From the NCBI GenBank assembly GCA_016213985.1, contig JACRPJ010000051.1, positions 1 through 6,091 of the forward strand: a stretch of 6,091 nt of DNA, given 5' to 3'. This document shows, in pieces, positions 1-4,993 of this stretch. Numbering within the stretch: position 1 is the first letter of the stretch; each line of letters starts with the position of its first letter. The position numbers and the translations under genes were made by a program. This DNA is from Candidatus Woesearchaeota archaeon. Lineage in GTDB: Archaea > Nanobdellota > Nanobdellia > Woesearchaeales > GW2011-AR9. Below the pieces are notes generated by a model that saw only the letters and a list, made by a program, of their open reading frames with translations, searched no databases and had not been told where the DNA came from.

Positions 1-97
1 CGATCTCTGCCTATCGAAACCTCCAGCGGGTTTCGATCCTTCCAGCAACCGCAAGAGGTTTGTAAGGGCAGCGTCATAACCACTAGACTACCGGCCC
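1..97 (-). tRNA. tRNA-Val (anticodon UAC), intron-containing, 3' end beyond window
   Basis: Read on the minus strand, the 5' acceptor strand GGGCCGG (97-91) is followed by T8-A9, a D arm with the typical AGTGGTTA loop, and the anticodon stem CTGCC (71-67). The loop carries anticodon UAC (64-62), decoding GUA (Val). The matching 3' anticodon strand GGCAG is not adjacent but lies at 11-7, so a 48-nt intron (60-13) interrupts the gene between nucleotides 37 and 38, the canonical archaeal position. Helix ACCTC:GAGGT (59-55 with 23-19) sits in the register expected for a BHB site, but only two of four central-helix pairs form, so the motif is relaxed. The variable region AGATCG then runs off the window; the T arm and 3' acceptor are not visible. 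A TATA-like box lies about 29 nt upstream. Confidence 0.85.
13..60 (-). other. Archaeal tRNA intron (tRNA-Val, position 37/38)
   Basis: This 48-nt insert lies between A37 (61) and A38 (12) of the tRNA-Val. Two foldings are visible. One extends the BHB helix: AACCTC with GAGGTT, then GCGG with CCGC. The other is a perfect 9-bp hairpin, ATCGAAACC / GGTTTCGAT, around a 7-nt loop. They share the same GGTT segment and so exclude each other. Boundaries are inferred from restoring the anticodon stem. Confidence 0.75.
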
Positions 98-121
98 AAA
101 TAAATGATATTTTATCTAAAA

Positions 122-130
122 CATATAAAT
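122..130 (-). promoter_or_regulatory. TATA-like box for tRNA-Val
   Basis: The minus strand reads ATTTATATG here, close to the archaeal TATA consensus, centred about 29 nt upstream of the first tRNA-Val nucleotide (97). It overlaps by one base the tRNA-3'-end-like string at 130-146. Confidence 0.5.
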
Positions 131-202
131 GCGCCGACCGGGATTTTCTATATTGAATATGCCTTTCTTGGGGTGAAGTCCAGACCTTCTTTGAAACACT
201 TG

Positions 203-223
203 GAAAATGGCTTTGCCATTTTC
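203..223. repeat. Perfect 9-bp hairpin between the two tRNAs
   Basis: GAAAATGGC (203-211) and GCCATTTTC (215-223) are perfect inverted repeats around a 3-nt loop. The hairpin lies between the interrupted T arm of tRNA-Thr and the tRNA-Val promoter. It could be part of a second intron or a processing or termination structure; the sequence does not decide. Confidence 0.6.
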
Positions 224-248
224 AATCTGCTTTTCGGAAGGGATCGAC

Positions 249-366
249 AATCGAACCCATGACCTGCTGATATCTTGTCTGAATTCATCGGCTGGCGCCG
301 CTCACCGGCACCGGACTCTTCATATCAGATACAAGTCAGCTGCTCTAGCCACTAAGCTACTGGGGC
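249..366 (-). tRNA. tRNA-Thr (anticodon UGU), intron-containing, 3' end missing or displaced
   Basis: On the minus strand the gene starts with acceptor GCCCCAG (366-360), then T8-A9, D arm GCTT..GAGC with AGTGGCTA loop, and anticodon stem GCTGA (340-336). The loop carries UGU (333-331), decoding ACA (Thr). An intron (329-272) separates A37 from A38; stem TCAGC (270-266), variable loop AGGTC, T-stem strand ATGGG (260-256) and T loop TTCGATT (255-249) follow. A normal gene would continue CCCAT-CTGGGGC. Instead GTCGATCCCTTCC follows, and nothing complementary to GCCCCAG is found downstream to the window edge. The gene may have a second, T-arm intron ending at a tRNA-3'-like string (146-130), may be split, or may be a pseudogene. 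tRNA identity is clear; functional status is not. Confidence 0.7.
272..329 (-). other. Archaeal tRNA intron with BHB motif (tRNA-Thr, position 37/38)
   Basis: This 58-nt intron is flanked by a near-textbook BHB site. The outer helix is the anticodon stem GCTGA:TCAGC. The central 4-bp helix is CTTG (335-332) with CAAG (277-274), all four pairs formed. The inner helix is TCTGA:TCAGA. One bulge is 3 nt (ATA); the other is 2 nt (UA) if the inner helix is fully paired. Inside the intron, GGTGCC and GGCGCC can form a GC-rich stem around a 7-nt loop. Cleavage by the tRNA splicing endonuclease EndA is expected from family knowledge. Confidence 0.8.
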
Positions 367-391
367 AATAGGCATAGGGCTCTCTAAGTTT

Positions 392-401
392 CTTTATTAA
401 G
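392..401 (-). promoter_or_regulatory. Weak TATA-like box for tRNA-Thr
   Basis: The minus strand reads CTTAATAAAG, centred about 30 nt upstream of the first tRNA-Thr nucleotide (366), the usual archaeal spacing. The match to consensus is modest. Confidence 0.35.
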
Positions 402-413
402 TTTTCGCACGAG

Positions 414-418
414 AAAAA
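414..418 (-). terminator. Short U-tract after the 425-1030 gene
   Basis: A run of five T on the minus strand starts 7 nt past the stop codon of the upstream gene. Archaeal transcription can end at T-tracts without a hairpin; five T is a minimal signal. Confidence 0.25.
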
Positions 419-424
419 GTCGAT

Positions 425-1030
425 TTACTCTTTCAAGTGAGAAGGCCAGGCATACGAAGTGAAGAATCCTTTGGTCTCCTCGTACGGCAGATATCGTTTT
501 AACTTGAACCATTGCTTGATGAAATTCTGCAGGATATACAGCTCCCGGTATAATTCTTTTTTCCGCTGTTCAAATTCCACTCTATACACCCTCTTGTTGA
601 AGAGGGGTAGTACCTTCTTAAGGAGTGGTTGCTTAGCTAGCCCGGTCTCATAATTTTTTTCTATGAAGCCTTTGAAGATTAATTCTAGCTCTCCCTTATT
701 CACTTTCATCTTTAGTCCTTCTTTTACCACTTCCACACTGGATAGGCCAATCACATGGAAATTGAAATCCAAATAATAGGTGAAAGGGCCGCCTTCGGCT
801 TTCTTGGTAGCCCTCCATTGTATCCACATCTCTTTGTTCCCGCTACGGTCTGTTCTCTCGCTATACAGATTCTCGTAATGGTCTTTCCCTTCTTCGAGGT
901 CTTTCCATTCGTGCTGCAGTGTCCACTCGTGTAACGCTTCGTAGAATGCTTTTAGGTCAAACACGTCTTTGTACTTGACTTTGATTGGTGAAAATACATC
1001 TGCATCCGAAGGAAGCTTTTTAGCTGGCAT
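425..1030 (-). CDS. Conserved-looking archaeal protein of unknown function (201 aa)
   Basis: I cannot assign a function. The protein is soluble-looking: no signal peptide, TM segment or Cys cluster. It is rich in Lys, Glu and aromatics. The N-terminal half contains helix-like and Trp-rich stretches (EALHEWTLQHEWKDLEEG near 32-49, then MWIQWRA). The middle (about 85-125) looks like beta strands (YYLDFNFHVIG, LKMKVNKGELELIFKGFIEK). The C-terminus is helical and basic with the pattern QNFIKQWFKLKRYLPYEETK. From memory, proteins with this YYLDFNFH...KVNKGE...QWFKLKRYLPYEE pattern recur in DPANN archaeal genomes without a known role; a database search would be needed to confirm it. The start is supported by a TATA box 26 nt upstream, making the mRNA leaderless. 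That promoter lies just before the end of the PHP gene, so this gene can be transcribed alone. Confidence 0.85.
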   Translation of the reverse strand: MPAKKLPSDADVFSPIKVKYKDVFDLKAFYEALHEWTLQHEWKDLEEGKDHYENLYSERTDRSGNKEMWIQWRATKKAEGGPFTYYLDFNFHVIGLSSVEVVKEGLKMKVNKGELELIFKGFIEKNYETGLAKQPLLKKVLPLFNKRVYRVEFEQRKKELYRELYILQNFIKQWFKLKRYLPYEETKGFFTSYAWPSHLKE

Positions 1031-1052
1031 GAAGCAAAGTATTGTTTTTTAA

Positions 1053-1060
1053 TATATAAA
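1053..1060 (-). promoter_or_regulatory. TATA box of the 425-1030 gene
   Basis: The minus strand reads TTTATATA, centred about 26 nt upstream of the ATG at 1030, so transcription should begin at or next to the start codon. It lies 6 nt past the stop of the preceding PHP gene. Confidence 0.6.
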
Positions 1061-1065
1061 GCTTT

Positions 1066-1764
1066 TCAGCCAAACAACTTTCTTAATTTTCTCCTGGTGT
1101 CAAAGTAGAGCATCCTTATGCTTATACCTATAAATTCAAATAGTGGCAGGGGCTTACTAATTACAGTCGTTTTTCCTACTTTTATTGCTGCGCAGATTGC
1201 TCCAGTGGATTTTTTAGAGTCAATTAGGGTGTAAGTTCTGCCTAGCTCTCTTAAGTTATGAACGTCAGAACTCCCAATCACTGGTTTATGATATTTCTGC
1301 GCTAAAGCAGCGGTTCTTTTGTTTGGATTGAACGCAGCGAGATAAAACCAGGAATATTCCCAGGCATCGAATAAATCCAAGTATTGTAAGACCTTCTGTT
1401 TAAGACACGTAGACTTATAATGAAAGGGATGAGGTGCAATTATTAGTGAGTCCGGATGTACTTTTTTGAAGCTTTTCAGGTCCTCAAACGTCTTGATTAA
1501 CTGTGCTTGCTGGTCTGAAAGGTTGTAAATTAGAACATGTTTTCCATCTATAGTTTTTTCTACCCCGGGGATAAGATGTATCCCCCTGCGTTGGGCGTAT
1601 TCCGTTACTTGGTCATCTATATAGACCAGATCATGGCAGGTTATGGCCAGCACTTCAAAATTAAATTCCGCTGCCTGGTCAATTAATTCCTTAATAGAAT
1701 AACTTACTTCCCCGGAGTCTTTTGGATCAACATGGGCATGGGTGTGTAGTTCCGCTTTGAGCAT
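1066..1764 (-). CDS. PHP-domain metal-dependent phosphoesterase
   Basis: The PHP family comprises polymerase-and-histidinol-phosphatase-like phosphoesterases with a clustered metal centre; the substrate here is unknown. In order, from the chosen start MLKAEL: HTHAH near the N-terminus (motif I, H-x-H), AITCHD near 40 (motif II, usually TDH, here T-C-H), GVE near 67 (metal-bridging Glu), APHPFH near 111-116, and GSSDVH near 164-169 (final Asp and His ligands). All expected His, Glu and Asp positions can be placed; the Asp-to-Cys change in motif II is next to, not at, the usual ligand His. A C-terminal tail of about 45 residues is basic and partly hydrophobic (FEFIGISIRMLYF). An in-frame ATG at 1782 adds MPIFTK, but the TATA box at 1787-1794 fits transcription starting at 1764, and PHP proteins commonly start just before the HTH motif. 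The gene diverges from the endonuclease IV-like gene. Confidence 0.87.
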   Translation of the reverse strand: MLKAELHTHAHVDPKDSGEVSYSIKELIDQAAEFNFEVLAITCHDLVYIDDQVTEYAQRRGIHLIPGVEKTIDGKHVLIYNLSDQQAQLIKTFEDLKSFKKVHPDSLIIAPHPFHYKSTCLKQKVLQYLDLFDAWEYSWFYLAAFNPNKRTAALAQKYHKPVIGSSDVHNLRELGRTYTLIDSKKSTGAICAAIKVGKTTVISKPLPLFEFIGISIRMLYFDTRRKLRKLFG

Positions 1765-1786
1765 TTTTGTGAAAATGGGCATTAAG

Positions 1787-1794
1787 TTTTTATA
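1787..1794. promoter_or_regulatory. Shared bidirectional TATA element
   Basis: The sequence TTTTTATA lies between divergent genes. It reads TATAAAAA on the minus strand, about 27 nt before the ATG at 1764, and TTTTTATAGG on the plus strand, about 27 nt before the ATG at 1819. Both distances fit leaderless archaeal transcripts, and no other TATA-like element fits in this short gap. Confidence 0.5.
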
Positions 1795-1818
1795 GGTTTT
1801 TGTTTTTGAATGCAGGTA

Positions 1819-2646
1819 ATGGACAAACTCAGGTTTGGCACGGCAGGAATACCGCTTTCTACCCCTATAAGAAATACCCTAAATGGAATAGCTCACGTTC
1901 GTAGAATAAACTTAGAAGCAATGGAGCTGGAATTTGTGCGCCAGGTGAATCTCTCTGAAGAGGTTGCGCCTCTGGTTAAGAAAGCAGCAAGAGAACATGA
2001 TGTTGCTTTAACCTGTCATGGGCAGTATTTCATTAACTTAAATTCTTCTCCAGAAACTATTCTTGCTAGTAAGAAGAGAATATATGATGCAGCGAGAATC
2101 GCTTCTTTATGCGGAGCTGGTAGCATAACTTTTCATGCAGCTTATTATATGAATGCTAATGCAGAAGTGGTGTACCAAAAAGTAAAAGCGGCGTTAACTG
2201 AAATCATCAGTGCGCTGCAGGCAGAGGGACATTCCATTTGGATTCGCCCCGAGACCACGGGGAAAGCTACTCAATGGGGTCACTTGAAAGAAATCCTACG
2301 CTTGTCGCAAGAGCTGGAGCAGGTCTTGCCTACCATCGATTTTTCTCATTTGCACGCCCGGTCCGGCGGAAAAAATAATACGCTGGAAGAATTTAGGCAG
2401 ATGCTGCTGGACGTGGAGAGAGCATTGGGAAGAACCGCTTTGGATAATATGCACATCCACGTTTCGGGGATAGAATATACTGATAAAGGAGAGCGAAATC
2501 ATCTCAATCTGCTGGAATCGGATCTGAATTACTCCGATCTAATCCGGGCCTGGAAAGAATTCAATATCAAAGGAGTAGTAATTTCCGAATCTCCCAACAT
2601 TGAGGGGGATGCTTTGTTGATGAAAGAAGAATATGAAAAAAGTTAA
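1819..2646 (+). CDS. Endonuclease IV-like TIM-barrel protein (AP endonuclease family 2)
   Basis: The family cleaves DNA at abasic sites in base excision repair using a three-zinc site; close relatives include xylose-isomerase-like TIM barrels. Visible landmarks, numbered from the ATG at 1819: RFGTAGIP at the N-terminus (beta 1); TCHGQYFINL near 65-74 (first zinc His); FHAAYY near 105 (second His); RPETTGK near 143-149 (bridging Glu); IDFSHLHAR near 173-181 (Asp and His ligands); HIHVSG near 212-217; NHLNL near 227-231 (His aligned with E. coli Nfo H231); and ISESPN near 255-260 (terminal Glu). Where bacterial Nfo has D-R-H, this protein has R-N-H, so it belongs to a divergent archaeal subgroup and the substrate is less certain. 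Length, about 275 aa, is normal. An in-frame ATG at 1810 is possible, but TATA spacing favours 1819. The stop overlaps that of the convergent NFACT-R gene. Confidence 0.87.
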   Translation: MDKLRFGTAGIPLSTPIRNTLNGIAHVRRINLEAMELEFVRQVNLSEEVAPLVKKAAREHDVALTCHGQYFINLNSSPETILASKKRIYDAARIASLCGAGSITFHAAYYMNANAEVVYQKVKAALTEIISALQAEGHSIWIRPETTGKATQWGHLKEILRLSQELEQVLPTIDFSHLHARSGGKNNTLEEFRQMLLDVERALGRTALDNMHIHVSGIEYTDKGERNHLNLLESDLNYSDLIRAWKEFNIKGVVISESPNIEGDALLMKEEYEKS

Positions 2647-3425
2647 TTTTTCTTGAGGTTTCCTTCTCCGGCGGGAAGGAGTTTTATTATCTCGTCCAAA
2701 TCCCCGCCTTTCAGTTTATATTTTATTTTTTTGGCCAAATCAGATTTTTTATCTTTTCCAGGAGTAATGGTAACATAATTAGTGGTTTTTGCTTTTACGG
2801 AACTTACTGGTCCGCCGATAATGCGGTTGTCTATGATGCCAATAGAATATTCCATTTTAGCGCGAAGAAGGCTCTTTTTCCCATAAATCATGAAACTCCC
2901 TTTAGAAACATATTCTCCGGCTCTGGCTTCTTTAGTTACCTGTTCCGGCTTGACATAAAAAACCTCTGCGCTTCCATGTCCTGATTTCCATGCACGTGAA
3001 TATACTGCCACTGCCTGTGCTGTTTCCTGCAGGGTTGTTTCTCCTGCTTTCTGTCCGTTTTTCACCACAAAGAAAGGTGATCCAGCCAGGTCAGTGTGAA
3101 ATACCCAGTCTCCTGCTTCCGTATATTTTTTAATAATAACCTCATTGGAAGTAGCATCTCTCCCGCCAATGCATAACAATCCCTCGGAGGAAACGAACCA
3201 GTGGAATTTCTCGTACCATTCCCGTTTAATCTCTTTTTTGGCTTGTTTCTCTTTCTCTTCCTCCAAAAATTCTCCTTCTCTCTGTTTTAATTCTTCTAGT
3301 TTCTTTCGGCTTTCTCCCAGTGCTTTCTTCGCTCCCTCTAATTTTTTCTTTGCTTTTTTAGCTAACTCAAAGTAAATTCCGGCATTTTCATCCACTGATT
3401 TGTTTAGGTCGATTTCTACTGGCAT
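2643..3425 (-). CDS. Standalone coiled-coil + NFACT-R (DUF814) protein, RqcH/Rqc2 C-terminal part
   Basis: Full-length archaeal RqcH/NEMF-type proteins (about 600-700 aa) bind the obstructed 50S subunit and help tag stalled peptides; NFACT-R is the RNA-binding C-terminal module. This 260-aa protein starts at the sequence that normally links the N-terminal half to the coiled coil (EIDLNKSVDENAGIYFELAK). A long charged coiled coil follows (about 15-68), then NFACT-R (about 73-220) with GGRDATSNEVIIKKY and D106-WVF-H110-TDLAGSPF. The NFACT-N domain, which carries the tRNA-contacting Asp-Arg motif, and the HhH domain are absent. No remnant is seen upstream: the preceding 43 nt hold a promoter-like element and the pilin-like gene. 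So this is either half of a split RqcH or an independent NFACT-R protein. The start is clean, with a TATA-like element at the leaderless distance. Confidence 0.9.
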   Translation of the reverse strand: MPVEIDLNKSVDENAGIYFELAKKAKKKLEGAKKALGESRKKLEELKQREGEFLEEEKEKQAKKEIKREWYEKFHWFVSSEGLLCIGGRDATSNEVIIKKYTEAGDWVFHTDLAGSPFFVVKNGQKAGETTLQETAQAVAVYSRAWKSGHGSAEVFYVKPEQVTKEARAGEYVSKGSFMIYGKKSLLRAKMEYSIGIIDNRIIGGPVSSVKAKTTNYVTITPGKDKKSDLAKKIKYKLKGGDLDEIIKLLPAGEGNLKKN

Positions 3426-3444
3426 AATAAAAATTATTTTTTGG

Positions 3445-3455
3445 TTAATTAAAAA
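3445..3455 (-). promoter_or_regulatory. TATA-like element of the NFACT-R gene
   Basis: The minus strand reads TTTTTAATTAA, centred about 25 nt upstream of the ATG at 3425. It suggests transcription independent of the upstream operon, though read-through across the 43-nt gap remains possible. Confidence 0.35.
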
Positions 3456-3468
3456 GGTTTAGGTGATT

Positions 3469-3933
3469 TCAGCAATTCCTTACTTTTTCTACCACCAAGG
3501 CCTGCTCGGTGCAAATCTGCTCCGTATCGTATAATCTTACTTTTGGAGTTATTTTCAATTGGCGTATCTCTCCACTTGCACCCGAATTATAAACTATATG
3601 TCCTACATAACTTCCAGCTTTTATTATCCTGGCCTCGTTGATTTCAAAGCTGTCTGCTTTTTGTGTGCCAATCACATTAGCGACGAGCCCATCTACTTTG
3701 ATATTGACACCGTTCTCTAAAGTGAAAGAGAGGTCTTTCTCAGCTACATTGTAACACAGCTGCTCTTCTCCGCCGATATTGGTAAACTTTAACCCAATAT
3801 TAATAGGGCATTGGGCCTGTTCTTCCACTTCCGCCCGCCCAAAGTTCATGATCACCACTCCCAGGGCTACGGCGAAAGAGATTAGCAAAAAGGTAGCCAT
3901 CAACGGAGTTATTCCTTTTTTATTCCAAACCAT
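3469..3933 (-). CDS. Type IV pilin-like (class III signal) exported protein with four cysteines
   Basis: Archaeal pilin-like proteins are made with a short basic leader cut by an EppA/PibD-type prepilin peptidase and anchored by the following hydrophobic helix. Here the N-terminus is NKKG-ITPLMATFLL, a good class III cleavage context, and residues 8-31 form one hydrophobic segment. The remaining 120 residues look like an extracellular beta-rich domain. Four Cys (42, 60, 141 and the C-terminal 154) could make two disulfides, which would brace the N- and C-terminal ends of this domain. The gene starts 1 nt after the stop of the MJ1316-like membrane protein, so it is the third gene of an operon; no strong Shine-Dalgarno is seen, so coupled translation is likely. 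It may be a minor pilin or simply a pilin-signal surface protein; there are no archaellum or pilus assembly genes here to tell. Confidence 0.82.
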   Translation of the reverse strand: MVWNKKGITPLMATFLLISFAVALGVVIMNFGRAEVEEQAQCPINIGLKFTNIGGEEQLCYNVAEKDLSFTLENGVNIKVDGLVANVIGTQKADSFEINEARIIKAGSYVGHIVYNSGASGEIRQLKITPKVRLYDTEQICTEQALVVEKVRNC

Positions 3934-3934
3934 G

Positions 3935-4372
3935 TTAATGTTTCCAGTAGGACTTGCCTTTGTGCAGCACTTCCGCTACCCGGTGAATGGGGACAAAAAT
4001 TTCTTTTCCTTCCTTTTCCACAAAAATAAGGAAGCCTTTTTCAATATCTTTTAGATATCTAGCATGATGAATTACTCCTTTTTTGGAGAGGTGATCGTGG
4101 TATTTGATGTGAAATTCGTGTTTTTGAGGATGATTACTGATAGTGTGCAACACTTGATGTATTTTCTTTTCTTCTTCTCCTGAGGGATCAAATTCCTTTA
4201 AGATTAATCCCGAAGCTGCTAAGACTATAACTCCCACAATTAGGCTTATAAAAGGATTACTAAGGTAAGGTAGGCCTCCGATTCCGTCCCATATTCCAGC
4301 CCAGAAGAGAACTATTCCGAGTACTCCCACCAGCGCCCACCAGTAATGTTTTAATCTCTCCGGGGTTATCAT
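3935..4372 (-). CDS. Two-TM membrane protein with MJ1316/DUF504-like C-terminal domain (paralogue B)
   Basis: This 145-aa protein has two hydrophobic helices (about 10-28 and 41-58) joined by a short loop with IPYL-like content (GLPYLSNPF), then KEFDPSG and a charged linker. The C-terminal 60 residues end in VPIHRVAEVLHKGKSYWK. This resembles the end of DUF504/MJ1316 domains, which carry an I-P-x-H-R-I motif followed by a short hairpin and a terminal Trp; the family is proposed, not proven, to recognise RNA ends. HIKYHDHLSKKGVIHHARYL would be its first strands. With short TM loops, the C-terminal domain is probably cytoplasmic. The protein is closely similar over its whole length to the gene just upstream, so the pair is a tandem duplication. 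A Shine-Dalgarno-like GGAGG (4390-4386) lies inside the end of the upstream gene. The domain assignment rests on motif similarity by eye. Confidence 0.85.
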   Translation of the reverse strand: MITPERLKHYWWALVGVLGIVLFWAGIWDGIGGLPYLSNPFISLIVGVIVLAASGLILKEFDPSGEEEKKIHQVLHTISNHPQKHEFHIKYHDHLSKKGVIHHARYLKDIEKGFLIFVEKEGKEIFVPIHRVAEVLHKGKSYWKH

Positions 4373-4379
4373 TCTGAAC

Positions 4380-4820
4380 CTACAACCTCCAGTAAGGCTT
4401 ATTTTGGTAGAGTACTTCTCTAATCCGATGTAAAGGGATGAACACTTCCTGGTTTTTGTTTTCGTGCTCTACTATTAAACTCCCCTTTTCGATATGTTTG
4501 ATTTTCTCTGCTCTTACCAGGACATTTTTCTTCTTGACTTTGTCGTAATATCCTATTTCGAACAAGTGCTTTTTAGGGTGACCCTGAACATAGTGGGCAA
4601 TCTTATTCACCGACTTGTCTAGGCTACCCAATGGATCAAATTCCTTAAAAATAATTCCGGAGAAAGTAAGAGTGGCAAAACCGATGAACAGAGCTACCCA
4701 GGGGTCGCCTAAGTAAGGGATTTCATAAAGGCCTTCCCATAGGCCCTTCCATACTAGGATTACTCCTATCGCTGCTAGCAATGACCATAAAAAATGTTTA
4801 TCCTGCTCCCTAACTACCAT
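4380..4820 (-). CDS. Two-TM membrane protein with MJ1316/DUF504-like C-terminal domain (paralogue A)
   Basis: This 146-aa protein has the same plan as its neighbour: TM helices at about 9-27 and 41-58 (WSLLAAIGVILVWKGLW, then VALFIGFATLTFSGIIF), the shared KEFDPLG after TM2, and a C-terminal domain ending IPLHRIREVLYQNKPYW, the strongest match of the pair to the DUF504/MJ1316 IPxHRI motif. The reading frame is open back to an ATG at 4943, but the added 41 residues have no counterpart in the paralogue and overlap promoter-like DNA. Alignment of MVVREQDKHF with MITPERLKHY in the paralogue, plus an AGAGG about 10 nt upstream, supports the start at 4820. First gene of the three-gene operon with 7-nt and 1-nt gaps. 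Proposed role: membrane-tethered RNA-end binding, inferred from the domain only. Confidence 0.85.
   Translation of the reverse strand: MVVREQDKHFLWSLLAAIGVILVWKGLWEGLYEIPYLGDPWVALFIGFATLTFSGIIFKEFDPLGSLDKSVNKIAHYVQGHPKKHLFEIGYYDKVKKKNVLVRAEKIKHIEKGSLIVEHENKNQEVFIPLHRIREVLYQNKPYWRL
4386..4390 (-). promoter_or_regulatory. Shine-Dalgarno-like site for the 3935-4372 gene
   Basis: The minus strand reads GGAGG, 13 nt before the ATG at 4372 and inside the last codons of the upstream paralogue. It supports SD-guided translation of an internal operon gene, in contrast with the leaderless first genes. Confidence 0.4.
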
Positions 4821-4844
4821 CTCTTTGTTTCCTCTTTCAATGGC

Positions 4845-4873
4845 TTTAATTAAACAGCATATATATATTTTTC
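4845..4873 (-). promoter_or_regulatory. Promoter region of the membrane-protein operon (two TATA candidates)
   Basis: Two AT-rich boxes face the operon. AAAAATATATATATG (4873-4859) would give a leader of about 17 nt containing AGAGG. TTTAATTAAA (4854-4845), about 29 nt before the ATG at 4820, would give a leaderless mRNA. The sequence alone does not choose between them. Confidence 0.4.
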
Positions 4874-4945
4874 TGAATGGGAAAAATGTTTCGGACTTTC
4901 CGGAAGCGGGGTTAATATTTACTAAAAAGTAGTTAAATACCAAAA

Positions 4946-4973
4946 ACTTAATAAACTAAGGCTTATTTTTAAG
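4946..4973 (+). promoter_or_regulatory. Promoter region of the endonuclease V-like gene
   Basis: CTTAATAAAC (about 4948-4957) would start a transcript with a leader of roughly 17 nt carrying the SD-like GGTGA. GCTTATTTTTAAG (about 4961-4973) would give a leaderless one. The presence of a well-spaced GGTGA slightly favours the first. Confidence 0.35.
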
Positions 4974-4983
4974 TTAGAAAACT

Positions 4984-4988
4984 GGTGA
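4984..4988 (+). promoter_or_regulatory. Shine-Dalgarno-like site deciding the endonuclease V start
   Basis: GGTGA lies 5 nt before the ATG at 4994 and supports that start over the overlapping out-of-frame ATG at 4998. Confidence 0.45.
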
Positions 4989-4993
4989 TTTAA

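Noticed and set aside
130..146. Permuted tRNA-Val, with the tRNA-3'-like string at 146-130 placed upstream of the 5' half at 97
   Set aside because: The acceptor would have one G-G mismatch and a G-U pair, and a good TATA box for a conventional tRNA-Val lies between the two pieces. The normal 3' end could simply lie beyond the window.
1617..1640. Loss of function of the PHP protein because motif II reads TCH instead of TDH
   Set aside because: The His that usually binds metal is kept and the other ligands are present; the changed Asp is not one of the standard metal ligands.
2643..2646. Overlapping stop codons of the endonuclease IV-like and NFACT-R genes (TTAA)
   Set aside because: A 4-nt tail-to-tail overlap is common in compact archaeal genomes and needs no special explanation.
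4821..4943. N-terminal extension of membrane paralogue A back to the ATG at 4943
   Set aside because: The extra 41 residues do not align with the paralogue and overlie two TATA-like boxes.
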